From contig JAGQHH010000082.1 in assembly GCA_020431945.1 (NCBI GenBank), positions 1 to 7,454 of the forward strand: 7,454 bases of DNA, in the 5' to 3' direction. Numbering within the stretch: position 1 is the first letter of the stretch; the number at the start of each line of letters is the position of its first letter. Position numbers and translations under genes: made by a program. Below are positions 1 through 5,742 of this stretch, piece after piece. Below the pieces are notes generated by a model. It worked only from the letters and a program-made list of their open reading frames with translations, was not told where the DNA came from and made no database searches. This stretch comes from Cyanobacteria bacterium HKST-UBA02 (GTDB lineage Bacteria; Cyanobacteriota; Vampirovibrionia; Obscuribacterales; Obscuribacteraceae).

Positions 1-692
1 GGGCTCATATAAAGCGGGCTGCCGAACACCTCGCCGGTCTTGGTGAGCTGAGAGGAGGCTTCGGCGTCTTCGCTCATCACTTTGGCGATTCCGAAGTCCA
101 GAATCTTCACGAAATCGGGATTGTCCTCGAAATTCGTGAGCATGATATTGCTGGGCTTGATGTCACGGTGAATGACGCCGTTTTTGTGGGCGTGGGCCAG
201 GGCGCTGGTGACCTGGATGAAGATTTTGACAACCCTGTTATAGTCCAGAACCTCGGTATTCTCGAGAATATTTGCCAGGGTTTCGCCTTCCAGAAAGTCG
301 GTGACCAGATAAGGCTGGGAAGCCTCGGTCAGACCGAAATCGAAGACTGTCAGGATATTCGGGTGATTGAGGCAGCTCAGGGCTTCCGATTCTTTTTGAA
401 AACGCTGCACCGTGGCGGCGTCGGGAGCCAGATTGGGATGAAGCATTTTGACGGCGACGATACGCTTCATGAGGGTATGGCGGCACTTGTAGACCAGACC
501 CATGGCTCCGCCGCCGATAACGGCAATAACTTCATACTTGCTGTCGATTTTGCTGCCGACCTGGGGCTCGGTAGTCAGGATGGTCAGGGGGGTGCCATCA
601 TCCGGACAGGTGGTCTCGTTGCCCGTAAACTCGCGTTTGCAGGCTATGCACAACCGCCGTGATTGCGTGTCCGCTGATTTTCCTTCGTCCAA
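1..692 (-). CDS. Ser/Thr protein kinase with N-terminal Cys motif (partial, C-terminus outside window)
   Basis: This is a Hanks-type protein kinase read leftwards from a TTG start at 692-690; the frame is still open at base 1, so only about 230 N-terminal residues are visible. Residues 15-33 hold a small zinc-ribbon-like motif (C15-x2-C18, then C29 in CPDDG). The kinase domain starts near residue 53: glycine loop GGGAMGLVY (60-68), ATP-binding lysine K82, catalytic loop HRDIKPSN (175-182, D177), metal-binding DFG (199-201), and an activation segment ending in GSPLYMSP where the window cuts. All key catalytic residues seen so far are present, so it should be active on Ser/Thr in the cytoplasm. 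The TTG was chosen because AGGAGA lies 7 nt upstream (705-700). An in-frame ATG at 737-735 would add 15 residues but has no ribosome binding site. The gene is divergent from the AAA+ ATPase gene. Whether a transmembrane segment or sensor domain follows cannot be seen. Confidence 0.93.
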   Translation of the reverse strand, partial: MDEGKSADTQSRRLCIACKREFTGNETTCPDDGTPLTILTTEPQVGSKIDSKYEVIAVIGGGAMGLVYKCRHTLMKRIVAVKMLHPNLAPDAATVQRFQKESEALSCLNHPNILTVFDFGLTEASQPYLVTDFLEGETLANILENTEVLDYNRVVKIFIQVTSALAHAHKNGVIHRDIKPSNIMLTNFEDNPDFVKILDFGIAKVMSEDAEASSQLTKTGEVFGSPLYMS

Positions 693-699
693 TCTGCCG

Positions 700-705
700 T
701 CTCCT
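700..705 (-). promoter_or_regulatory. Ribosome binding site deciding the TTG start of the left kinase
   Basis: On the minus strand the sequence reads AGGAGA followed by 7 nt and then TTG. This is a near-ideal Shine-Dalgarno placement and supports TTG at 692 over the in-frame ATG at 737, which is preceded only by AT-rich sequence. Confidence 0.7.
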
Positions 706-794
706 GTGGTCAATAGTCTATTCTCCCAGAAACGCATTATTTATAATCGCCGATATAATAGAATTCGTCGTCCATATTCACTTAAATAAACGGC
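706..794. promoter_or_regulatory. AT-rich divergent promoter region
   Basis: This interval separates two divergent genes and is distinctly AT-rich against GC-richer coding flanks. The plus strand carries two perfect TATAAT hexamers (742-747 and 754-759), either of which could be the -10 box of the AAA+ operon; the second would put a transcript start near 766 and leave a leader of about 29 nt. The minus strand carries TATTAT (760-755) and TATAAA (745-740), which could serve the left kinase. I see no convincing TTGACA-like -35 box at 16-18 nt from any of them, so the exact promoter is uncertain. No operator palindrome or riboswitch-like structure was evident. Confidence 0.45.
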
Positions 795-2147
795 ATGACT
801 ATCGAAGACGAGAGCTTGAAAGCCCTTCAAGAAGCGGTCAAATTGTCGCCCGACAACTTGCCTCTTCGCAAGCATTTTGCTTCCTCCCTGACCTCCCGGG
901 GACTTTTTGTCGAAGCCGAAAAAGAGTACCTGGCAGCGCTGGCGCTTTCTCCTGACGATTCGGAGCTCAAATTTGAGCTCGCCTCGGTCTTTTATCAGCT
1001 CGGCAAATATGGCCAGTCCCTGGTGATCGTTGAGGATCTGGCTGGAGGGAAGAGCCCGCACGCCCGGGCCCTGGTCCTTCATGCCCGCCTGCTGCTCAAT
1101 GACGGCAAAGGCGAGCAGGCTGCCGAAAAGTACCGGGAGGCTCTTTCGGTCGACCGGTCCGTCACCGACGAGAGCCTGGCGGAGCAACTCGGGGTTTCGG
1201 CCCGGGAGTTGATCAAAGAGAGCTATGTCGAAAACCGCGAACGCCTGGCAGTGAAGTCGGCTAGCGACGAAGACCCGGACTACCTGGTGGATCTCGAGAG
1301 ACCCACTATCGCCTTCAAAGATGTCGGTGGAATGGAGGACATCAAAGAGCAGGTACGGATGAAAATCATTCACCCGCTCAATAATCCGGACATCTACAAA
1401 GCATACGGCAAGCAGATTGGCGGCGGAATTCTCATGTACGGTCCCCCCGGCTGCGGTAAGACCCATCTGGCGCGTGCCACCGCTGGCGAGATCAAAGCCG
1501 GATTCATATCGGTGGGGATCAACGATGTTCTCGATATGTGGCTGGGCAACTCTGAAAAGAATCTCCACGAGATCTTCGAGCAAGCCAGACGCAACAGCCC
1601 CTGCGTGCTCTTTTTCGACGAGGTCGATGCTCTGGCGGCCAGCCGGGCGGACCTTCGCACCAGCGGCGGCAAGCAAGTGATCAACCAGTTCCTCTCGGAG
1701 CTCGATGGGGTCGAGACCTCGAATGAAGGAGTGCTTGTTCTGGCTGCCACCAATGCGCCCTGGCATCTGGACAGCGCTTTCCGGCGTCCGGGCCGATTCG
1801 ATCGGATCATCTTCGTACCACCCCCGGACAAAGATGCCCGGGCTTCGATCCTGCGCATCATGACCACCGGCAAGCCCGTGGACAAAATCGATTACGAGAT
1901 GCTGGCAAAACGCAGCGATAAATTCTCCGGGGCCGATCTGAAGAATCTCATCGATGTCGCCATCGAAGCCAAACTCGAAAGCGCCCTCAAAACAGGCGTG
2001 CCGGAGCCGCTCACCACCAGGGATCTGGAAAAAGCCATGAAAGTCGTCAAGCCATCCACCCTGGAGTGGTTCTCCACGGCCCGTAACTATGCCATGTATG
2101 CCAATCAGGGCGGCGCCTACGACGATATCTTGAAATACCTCAAGTAG
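795..2147 (+). CDS. TPR-containing AAA+ ATPase (classical AAA / CDC48-Vps4-like)
   Basis: A 450-residue cytoplasmic protein that should use ATP hydrolysis to unfold or remodel protein partners. Residues about 8-122 form three degenerate TPR units (roughly 21-54, 55-88, 89-122), a likely protein-binding platform. An acidic linker leads to the single AAA module, which opens with DVGG (176-179). It has Walker A GPPGCGKT (216-223), an aromatic pore-loop residue W249 in DMWLG, Walker B LFFDE (272-276, catalytic E276), the second region of homology ending in RPGRFDR (331-337, putative arginine fingers R331 and R334), and SGAD (378-381) in the helical lid. There is no protease domain, so it is not FtsH. 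The C-terminus (EWFSTARNYAMYANQ then YDDILKYL) resembles that of other bacterial stand-alone AAA proteins as I remember them. No Shine-Dalgarno sequence precedes the ATG. The kinase gene follows after 12 nt, which indicates co-transcription. Its substrate is unknown. Confidence 0.93.
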   Translation: MTIEDESLKALQEAVKLSPDNLPLRKHFASSLTSRGLFVEAEKEYLAALALSPDDSELKFELASVFYQLGKYGQSLVIVEDLAGGKSPHARALVLHARLLLNDGKGEQAAEKYREALSVDRSVTDESLAEQLGVSARELIKESYVENRERLAVKSASDEDPDYLVDLERPTIAFKDVGGMEDIKEQVRMKIIHPLNNPDIYKAYGKQIGGGILMYGPPGCGKTHLARATAGEIKAGFISVGINDVLDMWLGNSEKNLHEIFEQARRNSPCVLFFDEVDALAASRADLRTSGGKQVINQFLSELDGVETSNEGVLVLAATNAPWHLDSAFRRPGRFDRIIFVPPPDKDARASILRIMTTGKPVDKIDYEMLAKRSDKFSGADLKNLIDVAIEAKLESALKTGVPEPLTTRDLEKAMKVVKPSTLEWFSTARNYAMYANQGGAYDDILKYLK

Positions 2148-2159
2148 TGGAGTCGGGGA

Positions 2160-4307
2160 TTGAGTGAGGAGGGCGTTTGCCCGAAGTGTTTGAAGCCGCG
2201 AGGCACGGGCAGTGCCGGGAGCCTTACCCAGTGGCTCGTGGTTTGCTCTTGCGATGTCGAGGAGATGGAGCCTTCCATCAAGATCGAGATCAATCTCTGC
2301 AAGACCTGCGGCAAGAGAGTGAATGCGGGACGCAGCGGCTCTTTCACGCAATTCATCTTTCGCTCCGACCTTTGTTCTTGCGAGCGCCCGGAACTCATCG
2401 GCGAAGTCTATGATGCGCCGGCAGATCAGGAGCTCGATCAGCCATCCCGGGAAGAGGAAGACGAGCTTGATTTGGATCTGGATCCGTCGGTCTTTCCACG
2501 GGAGAGGTACAAACCGCTGATGGAGCTTGGCGCCGGCGCCAGCTCGACAGTCTACCTGGCTCGGGATCGAATTCTGGACAAGCTGGTGGTGGTCAAACAA
2601 CTCCGGCCGATGCGTTCCCGGGACAGTATCGCTTTCAATGAGGAGGCTCGAATCCTCAGCCGGCTGGAGCATCCAGGCATCGTCCGGGTGCTCGACTTCG
2701 GAGTTTCGCCCAGTGGATCCCCTTATATGGTGCTGGAGCATGATCCAGGTCAGACACTATCCGTATATCTTGCCGAGCACGGGCCGATTCCGTGGGAAAC
2801 CGCCCGGGGCTGGTTCGCTGATCTGGCAGCCACGCTCGCTTACGCTCACCATCGTGGCGTATTCCATCGCGATATCAAACCCGGCAATCTCCTGGTCACG
2901 CCGTCGGGGGCTCAGGGTCTGAGGCTTCTGGATTTCGGTCTGGCTGTGGCGGACGATGAGACCCTGGTGGGCACTCCTGCTTATATGGCACCGGATATGG
3001 TGAACGGTCTCAGCTTCGATGAGCGCTCGGAGATCTATTCGGTTGGTTGTGTTCTATTCGAGTGTTTGACAGGGAGGAGACCATTTTCGGCGGATTCTTT
3101 CCTGGAGCTGGGACGCAAGCACGCCCTCGATCCGATTCCTTCCCTCGAAGGCTCTGTCGATCCGCAGTTGCTCGAGGCGCTCACCGAATTGCTGGAGCGC
3201 TGCCTGGCAAAGAGTCCCGATCAGCGCTTCCAGACCATGGAGGAACTCGAGAAGGCGATCGCTCTGGTCGGCACCCCGACTCGCTCCGAGCCGGAGCAGA
3301 GCGAGAGCCCTCCGGCAAGGAGGACTGCTTTCACAGGTTCGCTCGTGGCGCTCTTCCTGGCCGTTATTCTCGGGGCCGGCGGGATCTACTATCTCAGTCT
3401 CGATAAGAAACCTGAAAGGAGTCGCCTGCCGACTCCGAAAAGGAAAGCCCAGCCGGTTGCCAGTGTGCCGACTTTTACTTGCGGGCGATTCCAGAAGAAG
3501 AATGGAGAGGTCGTTCTCATCGTCCAGGGAATTATTCGCAAGCAGGACTTCGCGAAGCTCGCCGCTTATCGAGACATCCAGGCTCTGGAGTTCGACGGCA
3601 ACTCGGAGACCGACTGGAGCGGGCTTCCTCTTCTTGCAGAAAGCCCGATCGAAAAGCTCAATCTAGAAAGGTCGGATCTGGCCGATAGCGACGTTCCATT
3701 TCTTCTCAAGATCCCCGACCGGATTCTCGTTCATTTCCCGCCGGCAATCACCGACGATGGTATCAAGATCTTCCTTCGCAAGAAAGCAATCCCTCATCTC
3801 TGGCTGGCGGACACCAGGGCGACAGGCAAGTCTGTTGCTCTGCTTGCCGGCCGCGCTGACATAGTCGATCTTGATCTGGAGGCGATTCAGAAGCTCAGTG
3901 CCGATGATTTGAAAGTCCTCGAGACTCTCCCGAATCTCCAGTCTTTGAATGTCAGCTCGATGCCCGTCGGCGATCCTGGAATGAAGGTGATCTCCGGGCT
4001 TGGCGTCAAGCGCCTGGAAGCCGATGATACCAATATCAGTGACCGGGGAGTCGAATATCTTTCGGGGATGAAACTGGAGTTCCTTTCCCTGCACAACAAT
4101 CCTCGGCTGACCGACAGGAGCGCTTCTTATTTGCAGCGATTGTCTACCTTGAAAATTCTCGATCTGGCTGACTGCACGGGTATCGGTCCGGCTGCTATCA
4201 AGCGATTGAGGACCGGGGGTTTAGAGGTTCGGACCAGGAGCCGCCTGGACAGGTACCAGAAGCCCAGCTCTCTCGACAAGGAGTCTCTCCTGGATCTTTC
4301 CAGATAG
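2160..4307 (+). CDS. Membrane Ser/Thr protein kinase with tandem Cys motifs and C-terminal LRR domain
   Basis: A 715-residue receptor-like kinase. Residues 1-75 hold two related cysteine motifs, C7/C10/C29/C31 and C47/C50/C72/C74, each C-x2-C, then GS[LF]TQ[WF], then C-x-C; zinc binding is inferred. An acidic stretch (about 88-107) precedes the kinase domain (about 115-365): glycine loop GAGASSTVY (124-132), K146, HRDIKPGN (236-243, D238), DFG (258-260), a short activation loop and MAPDM where APE is usual. All catalytic residues are present. A hydrophobic span at about 391-412 is the only membrane segment and is followed by a very basic stretch. Residues about 450-700 are some 10 degenerate LRRs of 22-25 residues (for example TNISDRGVEYLSGM), presumably outside the membrane. 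The start is TTG with GGAG 7 nt upstream; a later start would lose the first Cys motif. It lies 12 nt after the AAA+ ATPase gene. The ligand and targets are unknown. Confidence 0.92.
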   Translation: MSEEGVCPKCLKPRGTGSAGSLTQWLVVCSCDVEEMEPSIKIEINLCKTCGKRVNAGRSGSFTQFIFRSDLCSCERPELIGEVYDAPADQELDQPSREEEDELDLDLDPSVFPRERYKPLMELGAGASSTVYLARDRILDKLVVVKQLRPMRSRDSIAFNEEARILSRLEHPGIVRVLDFGVSPSGSPYMVLEHDPGQTLSVYLAEHGPIPWETARGWFADLAATLAYAHHRGVFHRDIKPGNLLVTPSGAQGLRLLDFGLAVADDETLVGTPAYMAPDMVNGLSFDERSEIYSVGCVLFECLTGRRPFSADSFLELGRKHALDPIPSLEGSVDPQLLEALTELLERCLAKSPDQRFQTMEELEKAIALVGTPTRSEPEQSESPPARRTAFTGSLVALFLAVILGAGGIYYLSLDKKPERSRLPTPKRKAQPVASVPTFTCGRFQKKNGEVVLIVQGIIRKQDFAKLAAYRDIQALEFDGNSETDWSGLPLLAESPIEKLNLERSDLADSDVPFLLKIPDRILVHFPPAITDDGIKIFLRKKAIPHLWLADTRATGKSVALLAGRADIVDLDLEAIQKLSADDLKVLETLPNLQSLNVSSMPVGDPGMKVISGLGVKRLEADDTNISDRGVEYLSGMKLEFLSLHNNPRLTDRSASYLQRLSTLKILDLADCTGIGPAAIKRLRTGGLEVRTRSRLDRYQKPSSLDKESLLDLSR
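3500..4250 (+). repeat. About 10 degenerate LRR units in the C-terminal domain of the membrane kinase
   Basis: Residues about 450-700 of the kinase split into units of 22-25 residues beginning with a hydrophobic-x-x-Leu pattern (IQALEF, IEKLNL, IVDLDL, LQSLNV, LEFLSL, LKILDL). The later units carry the same ISDRGVEYL-like half seen in the convergent LRR gene, so the two arrays belong to the same LRR class. Boundaries are approximate. Confidence 0.7.
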
Positions 4308-4334
4308 GTCCCCGGGCTGGTATATTTTCGCCAC

Positions 4335-4340
4335 AGGGGG
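4335..4340 (+). promoter_or_regulatory. Ribosome binding site of the 73-residue gene
   Basis: AGGGGG lies 4 nt before the ATG at 4345, a short but usable Shine-Dalgarno spacing. It is one of the few clear ribosome binding sites on the plus strand here and supports this small gene being real. A TATATT stretch at about 4320-4325 could be a -10 box, but it has no good -35 partner. Confidence 0.5.
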
Positions 4341-4344
4341 TTCT

Positions 4345-4566
4345 ATGTCCGCCGTCGATCCGGAGATGACAATCCAGCAGTTGCTCCAGCTCGTGGCTGA
4401 CAATCATCACGAGAAGATCGCTCTTTCCGAAGATGAGAAGCAACAGGCGATCGACCTTCTCAAGCGCCGAGCCGTGGAGGAGCTGGACTTCGGTGAGGAG
4501 CTCTCGGTGGACAAGGTCCGCCTGATCAAGAGAGTCACCGGAGCTGTCGGCCTGTATTTCAAGTGA
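4345..4566 (+). CDS. Small charged protein of unknown function (73 aa)
   Basis: I do not recognise this family. The product is a 73-residue soluble protein rich in Glu, Lys and Leu, with no cysteine, signal peptide or membrane segment. Its residues appear to form two or three amphipathic helices: one around IQQLLQLVADNHHEK, one around SEDEKQQAIDLLKRRAVEEL, and one around SVDKVRLIKRVTGAVGLYF. That composition suits a small helical adaptor or regulator, but this is only inference. The gene has a good ATG with AGGGGG upstream, coding-like codon use, and sits 37 nt after the LRR kinase in the same direction. The absence of a longer competing frame and the continuous operon layout favour a true gene. 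Confidence 0.7.
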   Translation: MSAVDPEMTIQQLLQLVADNHHEKIALSEDEKQQAIDLLKRRAVEELDFGEELSVDKVRLIKRVTGAVGLYFK

Positions 4567-4600
4567 TGCCCGGGTGATGTCAAGAATATATAGTAGTCCC

Positions 4601-5158
4601 ATGAAAAAAGAGAACATCGGCACCATAGCCAGCGTCGAGATTCCCAGGGATTTCGTAGCCACAGGACCTGCCGGAGCCACCCCGACCGGGGTTGCCTGGG
4701 AGATGGTTTTCGCGAACCGCATCCACAATGATATCGAGATCGTTTTCAAATACCGCGGGGTGCCGATAAACGAAGCTGCCCGCAAAGTCCTCAATTATCT
4801 GCTGCACAAGCAGGAGCGCGACAGCCTCGATGTCGAGGAGATTCTGGCACTGCATACGGTACTGGGCGTGGCGACCGTGGGCGACAATCAATTTACCAAT
4901 TCCAGTCCCCCGGGCAGCCTCGAGGGACCCCGGTTCCATCTCGACCGCATAGGCGTGCGCAAAGTGCACGATAAATTCGTTCTGGCGGTGGAGGGGAAAT
5001 TCTCCAATAACCATGCTTATCGGGGAATCTACTACCCGGCAGGCGCGGAAGGGCGGGTCATGGAAGAGCTCTTTCTGGAAGTGCCGGGCAAATACCAGGC
5101 AGACCCTTTTATCGGCGAATTCGAGTCCCTCCTGGGCTCGATCAAATGGCGGCGCTGA
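4601..5158 (+). CDS. Hypothetical protein (about 185 aa)
   Basis: I do not recognise this protein. From the ATG at 4601 it is 185 residues, soluble, with no signal peptide, membrane span or cysteine. A Gly/Ala/Pro/Thr-rich segment (residues about 24-33) precedes a mixed alpha/beta region with IHNDIEIVFKYRG and a charged helix. The last third is rich in aromatic and glycine residues (YRGIYYPAG, FLEVPGKYQ). The same frame is open back to GTG 4574 and ATG 4577, adding up to 9 residues. Those codons (AGA, ATA, TAT, AGT, AGT) look unlike the rest of the gene and neither start has a Shine-Dalgarno sequence, so I prefer 4601; that start also lacks a clear ribosome site. It follows the 73-residue gene by 34 nt and overlaps tag by 13 nt, so it is likely co-transcribed and translationally coupled to tag. 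Confidence 0.75.
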   Translation: MKKENIGTIASVEIPRDFVATGPAGATPTGVAWEMVFANRIHNDIEIVFKYRGVPINEAARKVLNYLLHKQERDSLDVEEILALHTVLGVATVGDNQFTNSSPPGSLEGPRFHLDRIGVRKVHDKFVLAVEGKFSNNHAYRGIYYPAGAEGRVMEELFLEVPGKYQADPFIGEFESLLGSIKWRR

Positions 5159-5742
5159 GCATCTTGGGACGCTGCGGTTGGGCAAAGACCGAGCTCATGA
5201 TCGAGTATCATGACGTGGAATGGGGCGTACCTGTCCATGATGACGCCACTATTTTCGAGTTCCTGATTCTGGAAGGCGCCCAGGCAGGGCTCAGTTGGGA
5301 AACGATCTTGAAAAAGCGAGAGGCTTACAGAGAGGCTTTCGACAATTTCGATGCGGAAGTCGTAGCGGCATATGGCAAGAGAAAGATTACTCAGCTTCTG
5401 GCCAACGAGGGAATCGTTCGCAACCGATTGAAGATCGAATCGGCTGTGAGAAATGCCCGGGCCTTCTTAGCGGTGCAAGAAGAATTCCAGACTTTCGACC
5501 GCTTCATCTGGCAGTTCACCGGGGGACGCACCATCGTCAACCGCTGGAAGAAGCTCGAGGAGATTCCGGCTAGCACGAAGGAATCGGACCTGATGAGCAA
5601 GGAGCTGAAACGACGCGGATTCAACTTCGTCGGCTCCACGATTTGCTATGCGCATATGCAAGCAACCGGCATGGTCAACGATCACCTTACCTCATGCTTT
5701 CGGCATGCTGAGATTTTAAATAGAATCAAACAACCGAATTGA
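5146..5742 (+). CDS. tag: DNA-3-methyladenine glycosylase I
   Basis: A 198-residue base-excision repair enzyme that removes 3-methyladenine from alkylated DNA, leaving an abasic site. It aligns well from memory with the E. coli Tag sequence: RCGW (9-12), YHDVEWGVP (21-29), LEGAQAGLSWETILKKR (42-58), KRRGFNFVGSTICYAHMQ and GMVNDHLTSC near the end. The Tag zinc site (Cys4, His17, His175, Cys179 in E. coli) is retained as C10, H22, H180 and C184. Residues that contact or flip the methylated base (Tyr16, Glu38, Trp46 in E. coli) correspond to Y21, E43 and W51. Length is normal (E. coli Tag is 187). The ATG lies inside the end of the preceding gene, giving a 13-nt overlap; an in-frame TTG at 5164 would also give a family-like N-terminus. 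Its 3' end overlaps the convergent LRR gene by 17 bp. Confidence 0.97.
   Translation: MAALSILGRCGWAKTELMIEYHDVEWGVPVHDDATIFEFLILEGAQAGLSWETILKKREAYREAFDNFDAEVVAAYGKRKITQLLANEGIVRNRLKIESAVRNARAFLAVQEEFQTFDRFIWQFTGGRTIVNRWKKLEEIPASTKESDLMSKELKRRGFNFVGSTICYAHMQATGMVNDHLTSCFRHAEILNRIKQPN

Noticed and set aside
168..662. Open plus-strand frame of 164 codons over the left kinase.
   Set aside because: The minus strand encodes an unmistakable kinase (HRDIKPSN, DFG) over the same bases; the plus-strand product is compositionally odd and has no motif.
1320..2147. FtsH-type membrane protease for the AAA+ gene.
   Set aside because: There is no N-terminal membrane span and no HEXXH zinc protease domain; the protein ends shortly after the AAA lid.
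741..2741. A 666-codon open frame on the minus strand opposite the AAA+ ATPase and the start of the kinase.
   Set aside because: It is in codon register with both sense genes, so it stays open simply because TTA, CTA and TCA codons are rare in them. Its translation shows no recognisable domain, while the sense frames carry complete AAA and kinase motifs.
4580..5185. Minus-strand frame of about 200 codons opposite the 185-residue gene.
   Set aside because: The plus-strand frame fits the operon layout and the overlap with tag; the antisense product (Arg/His/Pro-rich) looks like a shadow. Since the sense gene is itself unrecognised, a small doubt remains.
5690..5720. Short inverted repeat CATGC-TTTCG-GCATG followed by ATTTTAAAT near the end of tag, considered as a terminator.
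   Set aside because: The stem is only 5 bp, the T-run is 4 nt and begins several bases after the stem, and the whole element is inside coding sequence. Too weak to call.
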